A stretch of DNA of 62,431 bases from Aeromonas simiae (GTDB taxonomy: Bacteria > Pseudomonadota > Gammaproteobacteria > Enterobacterales > Aeromonadaceae), in assembly GCF_000820125.1 (NCBI RefSeq), contig NZ_CDBY01000039.1, positions 1 through 62,431 of the forward strand, read 5' to 3'. The notes beneath the pieces were generated by a model that ran no database searches, was not told the DNA's origin, and saw nothing but the letters and a program-made list of their open reading frames with translations. Position 1 is the first letter of the stretch. Every line of letters begins with the position of its first letter. This document shows positions 1 through 9,745 of this stretch, piece by piece. Both the position numbers and the translations under genes were made by a program.

Positions 1-810
1 TCCCCCCACTTTCGCGGTTATAACCGGCCGGGCGCCGAGCTGACCCGTGGCCAGCCCGACTGGCGCGAGCAGTTCGACATCGGTGCCGAGCGCCGCGCCC
101 TGACGCTGACTGTCGACTCGCCCCCCTGGGGACGGTTGCAGGGGCCGAATCAGTGGCCTGCCGCGCTGCCAGAACTTAGACCCGTGCTGCTGGCCTGGCA
201 GCAGGCCATGACCCGGATGTCGCGCACCCTGCTTGGCGCCTTCGCCGAGGTGCTTGAACTGCCGCCCGCTGCCTTCGATGCCCTGCACGGAGAGCAACCC
301 AATGAGCACATCAAGCTGATTCGCTACCCGGGTGAGCACGGTGCCACCCAGGGGGTCGGGCCGCACAAGGACTCCGGATTTCTGAGCTTCCTGCTGCAAG
401 ATAGCCAGCCTGGCCTTCAGGTCGAGGTGGTGCCGGATCACTGGATTGACGCGCCGCCGCGCCCTGGCACCTTTGTGGTCAACATAGGGGAGCTGCTGGA
501 GTTGGCCAGCAACGGCTACCTGCGTGCCACGGTGCACCGGGTGGTGCCGCCTGCGGTAGGGCATGATCGCCTCTCCATCGCCTTTTTCCTCGGCGCTCAG
601 CTGGATGCCGTGGTGCCTGTCTATCCCCTGCCCGAGGCGCTGGCCAGAGAGGCCAGGGGGGCGGCCACCGATCCGCTCAACCCGCTGCTGCGGGAGGTGG
701 GATGGAACTACCTCAAGGGGCGGCTGCGCTCTCATCCTGACGTGGCACAGCGCCACTATGCCGATCTGCTGCCGGCGCCGCAGGCGCTGGCGGTCGGCGA
801 CACCTACTGA
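1..810 (+). CDS. 2-oxoglutarate/Fe(II) oxygenase, isopenicillin N synthase family (5' end outside window)
   Basis: The reading frame is open from base 1, and its first codons (SPHFRGY) align with about residue 76 of the paralogue at 13278-14276, so roughly 75 N-terminal residues lie outside the window. The family couples 2-oxoglutarate decarboxylation to oxidation of a small substrate. Visible are the HxD iron ligands (HKD, codons near 364), the second iron histidine (HRVV near 535) and the R-x-S element for the co-substrate (DRLS near 565). It ends 21 bases before metQ, so it probably shares that transcript. Some relatives are annotated '2-oxobutyrate oxidase', which would suit a sulfur amino-acid context, but the substrate cannot be read from the sequence. 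Confidence 0.85.
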   Translation, partial: SPHFRGYNRPGAELTRGQPDWREQFDIGAERRALTLTVDSPPWGRLQGPNQWPAALPELRPVLLAWQQAMTRMSRTLLGAFAEVLELPPAAFDALHGEQPNEHIKLIRYPGEHGATQGVGPHKDSGFLSFLLQDSQPGLQVEVVPDHWIDAPPRPGTFVVNIGELLELASNGYLRATVHRVVPPAVGHDRLSIAFFLGAQLDAVVPVYPLPEALAREARGAATDPLNPLLREVGWNYLKGRLRSHPDVAQRHYADLLPAPQALAVGDTY

Positions 811-831
811 TTGCACTGCAAGGAGCACACG

Positions 832-1644
832 ATGAAAAAGAATGGACTGTTTTCCTTCGCCGGCGTGGCGCTGGCCCTCGGTTTTGCCTTCTCTTCCCAA
901 GCCGCGCAGGCGCTGCGGGTTGCCGCCGATCCGCTGCCCCATGCCGAGATCCTCGGTGAGGTGAAACGCCAAGATCCCGCGCTGGATCTGCACGTGATCG
1001 AGCTGAGCGGCGGTATCAATGCCAATGAGTTGCTGGTGGCGGGGGACGTGGATGCCAACTACTTCCAGCATGTTCCCTACCTCAAGGATCAGGAGAAGGC
1101 GCTTGGCACCGAGTTCGTGGTGGCCGCGACCGTGCATGTGGAGCCGCTCGGCATCTACTCGAAAAAGTTCAAGCACCTCGACCAAGTGCCGGCCAAGGCG
1201 GTGATCGCCCTGCCCAACAACGTCACCAACCTGAGCCGGGCGCTCTATCTGTTGCAGAGCAAGGGGCTCATCACCCTCAAGGCGGGCTATCAGGATCCGG
1301 CGCGCGATCTGGCGACGGTGCAGGATATTGCCAGCAATCCCAAGGGGCTCAAGATCCTTGAGATCGAGGCGCCGCAACTGCCGCGTTCGCTCGATGATGT
1401 GGATCTGGCGGTGATCAACGGTAACTACGCCCTGGAGGCGGGGCTGGAGCCGGCCCGCGATGCGCTCGGGCTGGAGAGCGCCGAGCACAACCCCTATGCC
1501 AATATCCTGGTGACCACGCCAGCCCTCAAGGATGATCCCCGTATCCGCCAGTTGGCGCGGGATCTGGAGTCCAAGGCGATCGCCGACTTCATCCGCAAGA
1601 GTTACAAGGGATCGGTGATCCCGGTGGCGGGGCAGTCGTCATGA
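832..1644 (+). CDS. metQ: MetQ/NlpA-family substrate-binding protein of a methionine-type ABC importer
   Basis: Periplasmic binding protein of the NLPA/MetQ family (270 aa), expected to capture methionine or a related sulfur compound for MetNI. I chose the ATG at 832 because AAGGAG sits 7 bases upstream; an upstream TTG would lack a ribosome site. Residues 1-27 form a signal peptide ending in AQA. Unlike classical MetQ there is no lipobox cysteine, so the protein is probably soluble in the periplasm rather than lipid-anchored. It overlaps metN by ATGA. The exact ligand is inferred from family and context only. Confidence 0.85.
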   Translation: MKKNGLFSFAGVALALGFAFSSQAAQALRVAADPLPHAEILGEVKRQDPALDLHVIELSGGINANELLVAGDVDANYFQHVPYLKDQEKALGTEFVVAATVHVEPLGIYSKKFKHLDQVPAKAVIALPNNVTNLSRALYLLQSKGLITLKAGYQDPARDLATVQDIASNPKGLKILEIEAPQLPRSLDDVDLAVINGNYALEAGLEPARDALGLESAEHNPYANILVTTPALKDDPRIRQLARDLESKAIADFIRKSYKGSVIPVAGQSS

Positions 1645-2435
1645 TCGCGCTGGAGGGGCTCGGCAAGCGCTATCCAGGGCAGGCTCAGCCGGCGCTTGAT
1701 GGGGTGTCGCTGCTCATCCCGGATGGGGCCATTTATGGCATCCTCGGGCGCAGCGGCGCCGGTAAGAGCACGCTCATTCGCTGCCTCAACCTGCTCGAGC
1801 GGCCAAGCAGCGGTCGCATCCTGGTCGATGGGAGCGACATCACCCGGCTGGAGGGGGCGGCACTGCGCCGCCACCGCCAGGCCACCGGCATGATCTTTCA
1901 GCATTTCAACCTGTTGCATGCCCGTAACGTGGCGGACAACGTGGCGGTGCCGCTGGAGATAGCCGGGGTGGCGCGCCGGGAGCGGGAGAGGCGGGTGAGC
2001 GAGTTGCTCGAGCTGGTGGGGCTTGGCGAGCATCGCCACGCCTTTCCCTCCCAGCTCTCGGGCGGCCAGAAGCAGCGGGTCGGCATTGCCCGCGCCCTGG
2101 CTGGCAACCCGCGTCACCTGTTGTGCGACGAGGCGACCAGTGCCCTAGATCCGGAGACCACCAGCGCGGTGCTGGCGCTGCTGGCGGACATCAACCGTCG
2201 CCTCGGGCTGACTATAGTGCTCATCACCCACGAGCTGGAGGTGGTCAAGGCCATCTGCGACCACGCGGCACTGCTTGAGCGGGGGCTGCTGGTCGAGAGC
2301 GGGGCGTTGCGTACCCTGCTGGCCAATCCGGACTCCCGAATGCGACGGGCCCTGTTGCCGGATCCCGAGCTCCAGCAGGCTTTCTTGCGCCGTCACGGGG
2401 TGGCTGAAGGGGGGCGTCTATGCAGAGTCGCCTGA
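1641..2435 (+). CDS. metN: MetN-type ABC transporter ATPase, without the C-terminal regulatory domain
   Basis: ATP-binding subunit (264 aa) that would power import together with MetI and MetQ. Walker A (GRSGAGKST, near residue 36), the signature LSGGQKQR (near 139) and Walker B ([11 protein letters not shown]) are all intact. E. coli MetN is about 343 aa because it carries a C-terminal NIL/ACT-like domain through which methionine inhibits transport. This protein stops about 80 residues earlier and lacks that domain. Start and stop overlap both neighbours (ATGA with metQ, 16 bases with metI), which indicates translational coupling. Confidence 0.88.
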   Translation: MIALEGLGKRYPGQAQPALDGVSLLIPDGAIYGILGRSGAGKSTLIRCLNLLERPSSGRILVDGSDITRLEGAALRRHRQATGMIFQHFNLLHARNVADNVAVPLEIAGVARRERERRVSELLELVGLGEHRHAFPSQLSGGQKQRVGIARALAGNPRHLLCDEATSALDPETTSAVLALLADINRRLGLTIVLITHELEVVKAICDHAALLERGLLVESGALRTLLANPDSRMRRALLPDPELQQAFLRRHGVAEGGRLCRVA

Positions 2436-3091
2436 GCTGGGAGGCCTGGTTCGATCTGATGTATCAGGCTTCCCTTGAAACCCTCTACATGGTCGGGATG
2501 GCGGCCCTCTTCACCCTGCTGCTGGGACTCCCAACCGGGGTGCTGCTGGTGGTGACCCGCGTCGGCGGTGTGTGGCCGCTGCCACGGCTCAATGCCGTGC
2601 TGGGGCTGGTCATCAACATGGGGCGTTCGCTCCCCTTTGTGGTGCTGTTGATCGCCCTCATCCCGCTGACCCGATGGGTGGTGGGGACAACCCTCGGCAG
2701 CACCGCCGCCATCGTGCCCATCACTCTTGGCGCCTTCCCCTTCTTCGCCAGGGTGGTCGAGAGTGCCCTCGATGAGGTGGACAGAGGGCGCATCGAGGCG
2801 GTGCTCGCCATGGGGGGCAATGGTTGGCACGTGGTGACCAAGGCGCTGTTGCCGGAGGCGCTGCCAGCCTTGCTGGCCGGGCTGACCCTGACGGTGGTGA
2901 TGCTGATCGGCTTCTCCTCCATGGCGGGAGTCATTGGCGGTGGCGGGCTCGGGGATCTGGCGATCCGCTACGGCTATCAGCGCTTCAACGATCAGGTGAT
3001 GGTGGGGACTGTGCTGGTGTTACTGCTGCTGGTGCAACTGGTGCAGGGCACAGGGGATCGGCTGGTTCGGGCCCTGGCCCATCGCCGTTAA
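2420..3091 (+). CDS. metI: MetI-type ABC transporter permease
   Basis: Inner-membrane permease (223 aa) with about five hydrophobic helices and the BPD_transp_1 layout. A conserved EAA-like loop ([10 protein letters not shown], near residue 153) docks on the ATPase. It is the last gene of the oxygenase-metQ-metN-metI group and is followed by a strong hairpin at 3197-3225. Length matches the MetI family (about 217 aa). Confidence 0.88.
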   Translation: MQSRLSWEAWFDLMYQASLETLYMVGMAALFTLLLGLPTGVLLVVTRVGGVWPLPRLNAVLGLVINMGRSLPFVVLLIALIPLTRWVVGTTLGSTAAIVPITLGAFPFFARVVESALDEVDRGRIEAVLAMGGNGWHVVTKALLPEALPALLAGLTLTVVMLIGFSSMAGVIGGGGLGDLAIRYGYQRFNDQVMVGTVLVLLLLVQLVQGTGDRLVRALAHRR

Positions 3092-3196
3092 CCGGGGCGT
3101 GCCACTATCATCGGATCCCATGGGCACCGATGAGGCGTGACATCCTGTTTTCGCCTGCCGGAGGATATGTGCAAGCCGTGGTGCTCTACGGGCAAC

Positions 3197-3225
3197 AAAA
3201 AAGCGAGCCGGTGGCTCGCTTTTTT
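3197..3225. terminator. Bidirectional intrinsic terminator between metI and efp
   Basis: A perfect stem AAAAAAGCGAGCC / GGCTCGCTTTTTT with a GGT loop. Runs of A and T on both sides let it serve convergent metI (+) and efp (-). Confidence 0.9.
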
Positions 3226-3247
3226 ATCGACTGGGGTCAAACCCGCA

Positions 3248-3814
3248 TCAGGAGATGCGACGCTTGAACTCACCGGTACGGGTGTCGATTTCGATCTTGT
3301 CACCGATTTCCACGAAGGCGGCAACAGACAGCTCGAAGCCGGTACCAACCAGACGGGCCGGCTTGGTGACCTTGCCGGAGGTGTCGCCACGGGCGGCCGG
3401 CTCGGTGTACTCGACTTCACGTACGATGGTGGTCGGCAGTTCGACGGAGATGGCCTTCTCGTTGTAGAAGGTCACTTCGCAGGGGTCTTCCATGCCGTCT
3501 ACCAGGTAGTTCAGCACGTCGCCCAGGTTGTCCTTCTCCACGTCGTACTGGTTGTAGTCGGTGTCCATGAAGACATACATGGGATCGGCGAAGTAGGAGT
3601 AGGTGCACTCCTTGCGCTCCAGCATGACCACTTCCATCTTCTCGTCAGCCTTGAAGACGGGCTCGGCGGCGCTGCCGGTCAGCAGACCCTTCAGCTTCAT
3701 CTTAACCACGGCGGCGTTACGGCCGGATTTGTTGAACTCGGTCTTCTGAACCACCATGGGCTCGGTGCCGACCATGACCACGTTACCAGCGCGGATTTCC
3801 TGTGCGGTTTTCAT
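3248..3814 (-). CDS. efp: Elongation factor P, arginine-32 type
   Basis: EF-P (188 aa) binds the ribosome between the P and E sites and relieves stalling at polyproline. The protein has the KOW-like N-terminal domain and two OB domains. At the tip of the first domain the loop KSGRN places an arginine at residue 32 rather than the lysine modified by EpmA/EpmB. Arg32 is the residue rhamnosylated by EarP in Pseudomonas and Neisseria, and earP lies directly upstream (47 bases). An AGGAA ribosome site precedes the ATG. Confidence 0.96.
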   Translation of the reverse strand: MKTAQEIRAGNVVMVGTEPMVVQKTEFNKSGRNAAVVKMKLKGLLTGSAAEPVFKADEKMEVVMLERKECTYSYFADPMYVFMDTDYNQYDVEKDNLGDVLNYLVDGMEDPCEVTFYNEKAISVELPTTIVREVEYTEPAARGDTSGKVTKPARLVGTGFELSVAAFVEIGDKIEIDTRTGEFKRRIS

Positions 3815-3860
3815 GTAAAAAATTTCCTGTTCGTGAAACGGACGGATAAAAACTGCCAGA

Positions 3861-4991
3861 TTATATCTTCGTTTCCAAAAATTTCACTAACCGAGTGACG
3901 AGATCGCCGCCGGCGATCAGGTCTCGGGGCCATTGTGCGGCATGTTCGCCCCAGATTTCCCGGTATTGCTCCCATTTTTGCCAGAGATCCTTGCACGATT
4001 CCCCCTGGTTGAGAGCCAGCATCATGCCCTGCACCCAGCTGGCCTGGGGCGCCGGCAGCGGAGCCAGATAGCGCGCGAGGAAGGCCTCCAGCTTGACCAG
4101 GTGGTAATCCTCCTCCTGCGGGTAGATGTGCCAGAGAAAGGGGCGGGCGGCCCACTGGGCGCGCACGAAGGAGTCTTCGCCGCGCACGATATTGAGATCG
4201 CACGACCAGAGCAGGCGATCGTAGCCGGCCTGATCGGTCATCGGCAGTATGGCGACCGTGAGCGCCCCATCCTGGACGCGAGCGCCCGGTTGGGCCGCCT
4301 CGACCCCGAGTGCGGCCAGCACCTGGGGCAGGGCGCGTCCGACCGGCACCAGCAGGGTGACCTGGTGCGGGCCTTGCCGCCATGCGTCGATCAGTGACGG
4401 CACGGCCGCGCTCTCGTAGGCAAACAGGCTGATGCGCAGCTCGCCCGGCGCGGGGGGCGCAAGACCCAGGCTCGCCCAGTAGGCGGCAAGGCCCGCCTGA
4501 TCCGCCTGCCAGGCAGCGCGCTGCGCCAGCAGATCCCGCTCGCAGAGCAGGCCCCCCGTGCGCTCGGTAAAGCCCGGAAAGAAGAAGTATTTGTTGAGCC
4601 GCCCCTGGGGTGAGGGGAGGGCATGGCACCCCTCGACCCAGGCCTCGGCCGAGAGGTACTCGAGGTTGATCCAGGCCGGCGGGGGGCTCATGGCCTGCAT
4701 GCGCGCCTTGTAGGGGGCGGGCAGCTCGCAGGCGAATGCCTCGATGACCACGCGGGCCGGCTCGCGATCGGCATCGGCGTGCCAGTGCTGGATGGTGATC
4801 CCCTGCTCGCACTGGGTCTCGCGCGCCGGATCGATGGCCGGGCAGATGCGGGAAAAACTCGCCAGATCGTCGACCCACAGGCGCACCGGGCCATGCCCCT
4901 CGTCGTGCAGCTGGCGCGCCAGCCGCCAGGTGACGCCGATGTCGCCGAAGTTGTCGACCACGGTACAGAAGATGTCGAAGGCAAAGGGCAT
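3861..4991 (-). CDS. earP: EF-P arginine rhamnosyltransferase EarP
   Basis: A GT-B inverting glycosyltransferase (376 aa) that transfers rhamnose from dTDP-beta-L-rhamnose to Arg32 of EF-P. The N-terminal signature [14 protein letters not shown] gives Asp13 and Asp17, residues known to be needed for catalysis, and the nucleotide-sugar motif [10 protein letters not shown] lies near residue 270. It directly precedes efp on the same strand, forming a modification-substrate pair. A longer overlapping frame on the same strand (3811-5049) is out of register and lacks these motifs. Confidence 0.95.
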   Translation of the reverse strand: MPFAFDIFCTVVDNFGDIGVTWRLARQLHDEGHGPVRLWVDDLASFSRICPAIDPARETQCEQGITIQHWHADADREPARVVIEAFACELPAPYKARMQAMSPPPAWINLEYLSAEAWVEGCHALPSPQGRLNKYFFFPGFTERTGGLLCERDLLAQRAAWQADQAGLAAYWASLGLAPPAPGELRISLFAYESAAVPSLIDAWRQGPHQVTLLVPVGRALPQVLAALGVEAAQPGARVQDGALTVAILPMTDQAGYDRLLWSCDLNIVRGEDSFVRAQWAARPFLWHIYPQEEDYHLVKLEAFLARYLAPLPAPQASWVQGMMLALNQGESCKDLWQKWEQYREIWGEHAAQWPRDLIAGGDLVTRLVKFLETKI

Positions 4992-5005
4992 GGGCTCTCC
5001 CGGGC

Positions 5006-5040
5006 AATAAAAAAACCGGCGTGCAGGGTAGCACGCCGGT
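5006..5040 (-). terminator. Intrinsic terminator of guaC
   Basis: Read on the minus strand, ACCGGCGTGC pairs with CACGCCGGT and is followed by seven U. It lies between guaC and earP and separates their transcription. Confidence 0.88.
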
Positions 5041-5058
5041 CAGGGCCACTCTACGGGG

Positions 5059-6102
5059 TTACTCCTTGCCGTAGACGTTGTTCTCTTGCTCGCGCACCCG
5101 GATGAAGGTAGTGCGCTTGGTCAGCTCCTTGAGCTGGGCCGCCCCCACATAGGTGCAGGTGGAGCGCACCCCGCCCAGGATGTCGCGCACCGTGTTCTCG
5201 ACCGGGCCGCGGTAGGGGAGCAGCACTGTCTTGCCCTCGGAGGCGCGGTAGCCGGCGACGCCGCCGGCATGCTTGTCCATCGCGCTCGACGAGCTCATGC
5301 CGTAGAACTTCATGAAGGGGGCGCCCTCCACCTCGACCAGCTCGCCGCCGCACTCCTCGTGGGCGGCCAGCATGCCCCCCAGCATCACGAAGTCGGCGCC
5401 GCCACCGAAGGCCTTGGCCACGTCACCCGGGCAGGTGCAGCCACCGTCACCGATGATCTGGCCGCCGAGGCCGTGGGCTGCGTCGGCGCACTCTATGATG
5501 GCGGAGAGCTGTGGGTAGCCGACCCCGGTCTTGACCCGAGTGGTGCAGACCGAGCCGGGGCCTATGCCCACCTTGACGATGTCGGCCCCCTCCAGGATCA
5601 GCTCCTCGACCATCTCGCCGGTCACCACGTTGCCGGCCACGATGACGTGGTTAGGGCAGGCCTCGCGCATCTTGCGCACGAAGGCGACGAAGGGCTCGGC
5701 ATAGCCGTTGGCCACGTCGATGCAGATAAAGCGCAGCGCCGGGGAGAGGGCCAGGATTTCGCGGGTTTTGGCGAAGTCTCCCTCAGAGGTGCCGGTCGAG
5801 ACCATGACGTGGCGCAGCACCGACTCGTCGCTGTGGGCCACGAACTGCTGCCACTGCTCCAGGCTGTAGTGCTTGTGCACCGCGGTCAACATCTCGAAAC
5901 CGGCCAGGGCGCGAGCCATGGCGAAGCTGCCGACCGTGTCCATGTTGGCGGCGATCACGGGCACCCCCTGCCACTGGGTGCCGGAGTGCTTGAAGGTGAA
6001 CTGGCGGGTCAGATTGACCTGGGAACGGCTCTTAAGGGTGGAGCGCTTGGGGCGGAACAGAACGTCCTTGAAACCGAGCTTCAGGTCTTCTTCGATACGC
6101 AT
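5059..6102 (-). CDS. guaC: GMP reductase
   Basis: Converts GMP to IMP and ammonia with NADPH, in purine interconversion. The 347-residue protein has the GuaC N-terminus ([14 protein letters not shown]), the active-site cysteine loop GPGSVCTTR (near residue 181-189) and the phosphate-binding GGMLA segment (near 242). AAAGGA precedes the ATG. The 5' region contains a terminator-like hairpin and a short open frame (see 6115-6174). Confidence 0.95.
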   Translation of the reverse strand: MRIEEDLKLGFKDVLFRPKRSTLKSRSQVNLTRQFTFKHSGTQWQGVPVIAANMDTVGSFAMARALAGFEMLTAVHKHYSLEQWQQFVAHSDESVLRHVMVSTGTSEGDFAKTREILALSPALRFICIDVANGYAEPFVAFVRKMREACPNHVIVAGNVVTGEMVEELILEGADIVKVGIGPGSVCTTRVKTGVGYPQLSAIIECADAAHGLGGQIIGDGGCTCPGDVAKAFGGGADFVMLGGMLAAHEECGGELVEVEGAPFMKFYGMSSSSAMDKHAGGVAGYRASEGKTVLLPYRGPVENTVRDILGGVRSTCTYVGAAQLKELTKRTTFIRVREQENNVYGKE

Positions 6103-6114
6103 GGCGGGGTCCTT

Positions 6115-6162
6115 TCAACTGTTAGGTAGTTGGCAGGCACAAAAAAACCGGCGGTTTTTCAT
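6115..6162 (-). CDS. Possible 15-codon leader peptide upstream of guaC
   Basis: ATG with GGAGG four bases upstream opens a frame of 15 codons (starting MKNRRFF) that ends with TGA just before the guaC ribosome site. The start region lies in the loop of a terminator-like hairpin. It could be a chance frame; a strong ribosome site and tight placement are the only support. Confidence 0.3.
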   Translation of the reverse strand: MKNRRFFCACQLPNS

Positions 6163-6174
6163 GGCCTCCGGTTT
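6141..6174 (-). promoter_or_regulatory. Terminator-like hairpin in front of guaC (cheV terminator or guaC attenuator)
   Basis: On the minus strand AAACCGGAGG pairs with CCGCCGGTTT (9 of 10 pairs, one A-G mismatch) around a 10-base loop and is followed by a U run. It lies about 100 bases after cheV and 39 bases before guaC, leaving little room for a guaC promoter downstream. A possible promoter (TTGCCG, 16 bases, TAGACT) lies immediately upstream of the hairpin. It may end cheV transcripts, control guaC, or both. Confidence 0.55.
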
Positions 6175-6269
6175 ACCACAGTCTAGCCAGAAAACCGCGC
6201 CCGGCAAGACTGATAATGCAACGCTGGATATGGTATCGTCGCTCTAATAACCTGAATTCACTCAGGGTT

Positions 6270-7262
6270 TCATTCGGCTATTCCCACCATCTTGTCGATC
6301 ATCCCCACCATGCGCCCCAGTTCGGGCTTGGTGATGGTGTCATTGGCCCCCAGTTGCAGCGCCTTGGCGCGGTTATCATCGCTCATCAGCGACGAGAACA
6401 TCACGATCGGCAGCGCGGTGAAGACCGGGTTGTCGCGCAGGCGCTTGAGCAGGTGCATGCCATCCATGCGCGGCATCTCCACGTCGCTCACCAGGGCGTT
6501 GAGGAAGGTGTTGACCGGCAGGTTCTCGGCCCGCGAATGCTCTTCGATGTCGGTCAGCATCTCCAGGGCGTCGCCCCCGTCCTTGGCGGTGATGACGTGA
6601 TAGCCGGCGGTGCTCAGGGTGTTTTCGATCAGCTTGCGGATGAAGGCCGAGTCATCGACCACCAGTATGGTTCTGGACTCGCGCTGGGCCACGATGCGGT
6701 CGTTGAAGGCGACCCGGCGATCCTGGGTGACGTCGTACTTCTCCATGCTGAGTTCGGGGTTGATGGTGGCGACGATCTTCTCGAAGTCGAGGATCATGAT
6801 GATGTTGCCGTCACGGCGCACCACCGCCACCACGCAGTCGTTCTCACCGGCCTCCAGAAACTGGCTGGGGGACTCCACGTCCTCCCACGATACCCGGTGG
6901 ATCCGGCTCACGCTGTCGACCAGAAAGCCATTGGCCATGTTGTTGAAGTCGGTGACGATCACCACCTTGCCAGCTTGATCCGGCCGGGTCTTGACCCGCA
7001 GCCAGCCGGCCAGATCCACCATGGGGATCAGGCGATCGCGCAAGGAGAAGACCCCCACCATGTGGGGCTGGGCATTGGGGTAATCGGTGGTCTCCGGCAC
7101 CCGGATCACCTCGCGCACCTTGGCGACGTTGATGCCGTAGTAGGCGGTCTTGCTGCTGCCATCCGGCATCTGTTTGTGAAGGTGGAACTCGATGATCTCG
7201 AGTTCGTTGGTGCCGCTTTCGGTCAGGATCGCACTCTGCATCCCGCTCCCTTTCTCACTCAT
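6270..7262 (-). CDS. cheV: Chemotaxis coupling/receiver protein CheV
   Basis: A CheW-like coupling domain (about residues 20-170) is fused to a response-regulator receiver domain (about 195-320), 330 aa in total, the CheV layout. The receiver has the acidic pocket (VVDDSAF), the phospho-acceptor aspartate in SDVEMPRMDG and the late lysine (TKPE). CheV links chemoreceptors to the CheA kinase and is tuned by phosphorylation. AGGGAG precedes the ATG. No other che gene is adjacent, so this is a stand-alone CheV. Confidence 0.94.
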   Translation of the reverse strand: MSEKGSGMQSAILTESGTNELEIIEFHLHKQMPDGSSKTAYYGINVAKVREVIRVPETTDYPNAQPHMVGVFSLRDRLIPMVDLAGWLRVKTRPDQAGKVVIVTDFNNMANGFLVDSVSRIHRVSWEDVESPSQFLEAGENDCVVAVVRRDGNIIMILDFEKIVATINPELSMEKYDVTQDRRVAFNDRIVAQRESRTILVVDDSAFIRKLIENTLSTAGYHVITAKDGGDALEMLTDIEEHSRAENLPVNTFLNALVSDVEMPRMDGMHLLKRLRDNPVFTALPIVMFSSLMSDDNRAKALQLGANDTITKPELGRMVGMIDKMVGIAE

Positions 7263-7436
7263 GCTGACTCCCTAACAACCATATCCTTGACTACACGGCC
7301 GCAGTGGACGGTCGCTTCGCTACTTACCGGATTATCGGCAGCGAATGGGATTCGACCAGCGGAGTATCGACAAGTTGTGATTCGGGTCAGAAAAAGGCTT
7401 TTTTAACAATGTGATAGCAGAGTTAAAGGGATGGAT

Positions 7437-9443
7437 TCAAGCCAGTCTCGCCGCGACGATCTGGCGCAGCCGGTTCAGCAGAGCCGGCTTGCCGGCGAGG
7501 CGGTGGCGCCGGGCCAGGGTCTCCCACGGGGTGTATTGCCAGATGGCGCCGATCAGCAGTGCCTGCTGCTCCGGTGGCCAGCGATGCAGCTCATCGGCGT
7601 GGATGAGCAGCCAGCGCCGTAGCGCTTCCTGACACAGCTCGAAGGGTTTGTGGTGGTGGGCAAAGCAGGTCAGTTCATCGCACTCCCATGGCTCGAGGGG
7701 GGGCACGTTAACGTGCTCGGGCAGGCACCAGGCGAGCTGACTTGGCGCCATGGCGCGCAGCTCGCCGGCCAGCAGGGCCGGCAGGGTGAGCAGGAAGCGG
7801 CGCTGCCATTCGCTCAGCTCAGCGGACACCCCTTCCCGCAGCGGGCTCAGCATCAATACCGCGTGGCTGCCGCTCGCGGCGTCCCGCTGTAAGCCGATGC
7901 GCACGGCCGAGAAGCCGGCGGCGCGCCAGAACGGCAGCAGATCCTCACCGGCCGAGAAGGCGCTGCCGAGGTAGTCAAATCCCTCGGCGTGGTAATGGGT
8001 GCTCAGGGCTCCAAGCAGGGTATGGCCCAGGCCGCGGCGGTGCAGCACGGGGTGGATGGCGATGCGCATGATGCGCGCATAGCGGCGCTCGCCGGCGCTT
8101 TTGAAGCCGGCGTGGGCGAGCAGCGATTGGGGCAGCAGCTGGCCACGCGGCCGGCGTCGGCCGGCCCAGATGGCCTGGGCCAGCTCCCCCTCGATGGGTC
8201 CCTCATGGGCCACCAGGGCCACACCTAGCAGGCTGCAGCCCGACTCGAGCAGGTGGATGTCGAGATCCGGCGCTTCCAGCAGGGTGCGCAGGTCGCTCGG
8301 CTTGGTTTGGTAGTGGGCCAGCACCAGCAGGCCGAATACCTGGTTGAGCAGGGGCTCGTCACCGGCCAGCGCCGCGGCACTGAGGCGGCGCCACGCTGGG
8401 GCCGCGCTCAGGGTCGGCTCGGCTGGGGTGGCGTCGAGCGCCAGCAGGCGGTGCACCAGGGGCTCTAGCGGATCGCGCCGGCTCCAGCGCACGGGGTCGT
8501 CCATGTGCAGCTCGCGCCAGCCCGGGGTGCGCCGCTCCAGGGTGCGCTTGAAGCGCAGGTGAAAGCCGCGACCGGTGCCTTCATATCCATGCTCTGTGGT
8601 GGCAAAGACGATGCGGTGGTAGTGGCCGAGCAGCCCCTCTAGCAGGGCGGCGGGGATGGCGGCGGCCTCATCCACCAGCAGCAGATCCAGCTCGCGGGGC
8701 TCGTCGAGCAGGTGATCCGGGCTGAAGAATGATATGCGCGGGTCCGCCTTGGCGTGGGCAAAGAGCGGATCCACCGTGGCGCGCGCGGGGGCCGTCACCC
8801 CGATCCGCAGCGACGGATCCTCATCCAGCAGCGCCCGTGCCGCCAGCCCCAATGCACTGCTCTTGCCTCTGCCGCGGTCGGCGCTCAAGACCAGCGGTCG
8901 CTTGCGGTGGCCGCGCAGCACCTGGCGGATCGCCGCGATGGCGGCCGCCTGATCCGCCGTATAGCGGTGTTGATCGCCAAGCGGCAACCAAGGATCGCCG
9001 GCCGGCGCAGGTTGCAGATCCAGGGCCGGATCCCCCGGCAGCAATGCAGCAAGCCGCTGCACAAAGCCGTGACCGCAGCGCGGCAGATCGACCGGATCGG
9101 CCACGAGACGCAATCGATCCGGATCGGCAAAGGCCGGCCAGCGCTCCCGTGACGGCGAGAGCAGGATCAGCAGGCCGCCTGCGCGCAGTGTGCCAGCCAG
9201 TGCGCCGAAGGCATCGGGATGAAAGCCGCTGAAGGCGTTGAACACCAGGGTGTCGCACTCCTGGCCGAGGCGGCGCAGCGCCTTGGCCGCCGGCAGCGGC
9301 CCATGGCAGGCAGGCCCTTCCCCCAGCCAGAAGATCTCGCCCCACAACCACGATTCGGCGCGGGCGATGCACTCCGGCTCATCCCCCTCGAGCCAGACGA
9401 GGCGGCGTTCACCACTCTGGCGCAGCTGCTGGCGCAGGGTCAT
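7437..9443 (-). CDS. tmcA: tRNA(Met) cytidine acetyltransferase TmcA
   Basis: Makes N4-acetylcytidine at the wobble base of elongator tRNA-Met using acetyl-CoA and ATP. The 668-residue length matches E. coli TmcA (671). An N-terminal DUF1726 region is followed by an RNA-helicase-like domain with Walker A DRGRGKSS (near residue 190) and the LLVDEAAAIP Walker B, then a GNAT acetyltransferase domain (RIAIHPVLHRRGLG, near 465). The start codon overlaps the stop of the upstream hlyU-like gene (ATGA). Confidence 0.93.
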   Translation of the reverse strand: MTLRQQLRQSGERRLVWLEGDEPECIARAESWLWGEIFWLGEGPACHGPLPAAKALRRLGQECDTLVFNAFSGFHPDAFGALAGTLRAGGLLILLSPSRERWPAFADPDRLRLVADPVDLPRCGHGFVQRLAALLPGDPALDLQPAPAGDPWLPLGDQHRYTADQAAAIAAIRQVLRGHRKRPLVLSADRGRGKSSALGLAARALLDEDPSLRIGVTAPARATVDPLFAHAKADPRISFFSPDHLLDEPRELDLLLVDEAAAIPAALLEGLLGHYHRIVFATTEHGYEGTGRGFHLRFKRTLERRTPGWRELHMDDPVRWSRRDPLEPLVHRLLALDATPAEPTLSAAPAWRRLSAAALAGDEPLLNQVFGLLVLAHYQTKPSDLRTLLEAPDLDIHLLESGCSLLGVALVAHEGPIEGELAQAIWAGRRRPRGQLLPQSLLAHAGFKSAGERRYARIMRIAIHPVLHRRGLGHTLLGALSTHYHAEGFDYLGSAFSAGEDLLPFWRAAGFSAVRIGLQRDAASGSHAVLMLSPLREGVSAELSEWQRRFLLTLPALLAGELRAMAPSQLAWCLPEHVNVPPLEPWECDELTCFAHHHKPFELCQEALRRWLLIHADELHRWPPEQQALLIGAIWQYTPWETLARRHRLAGKPALLNRLRQIVAARLA

Positions 9444-9745
9444 GCACCGCGACCCGGGCGCGGCTCGAACATCTTGTCCCCGGTCTGGTCGATAAAGGTC
9501 TGCGCCTTGCGCAGCATGAAGTCGCGGGCATCGTTCGGGTTGACGAAGAGATCGGAGCGGATGAAGCGGTGCTCCTTGAGTTCACCTTCGATCTCGCGGG
9601 TGATGCGGCCAGCCAGGCGGAACTGCCCCCCCTCGGCCATCGGCTCGGGATAGATGAGGTAGCCCTGATACTCGGTCGGGGTTACCTGCGGGGCTTGGGG
9701 GCTGGCTGTGGAGCCGAACAAGGCGGTGAACAGTTTCTTCAGCAT
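9440..9745 (-). CDS. HlyU family protein
   Basis: A 101-residue protein of the HlyU family (starts MLKKLFTALFG; core GYLIYPEP and GQFRLAGRI). In Vibrio the name HlyU belongs to an unrelated ArsR-type activator as well as to this small PFAM family, so a regulatory role should not be assumed. I chose the ATG at 9745 because GGAGGA precedes it. It overlaps tmcA by ATGA, so the two are co-translated. Confidence 0.75.
   Translation of the reverse strand: MLKKLFTALFGSTASPQAPQVTPTEYQGYLIYPEPMAEGGQFRLAGRITREIEGELKEHRFIRSDLFVNPNDARDFMLRKAQTFIDQTGDKMFEPRPGRGA

Noticed and set aside
3811..5049. A 412-codon frame on the same strand as earP
   Set aside because: Out of register with the clear EarP motifs and rich in Arg, Ala and Gly; a frame shadow.
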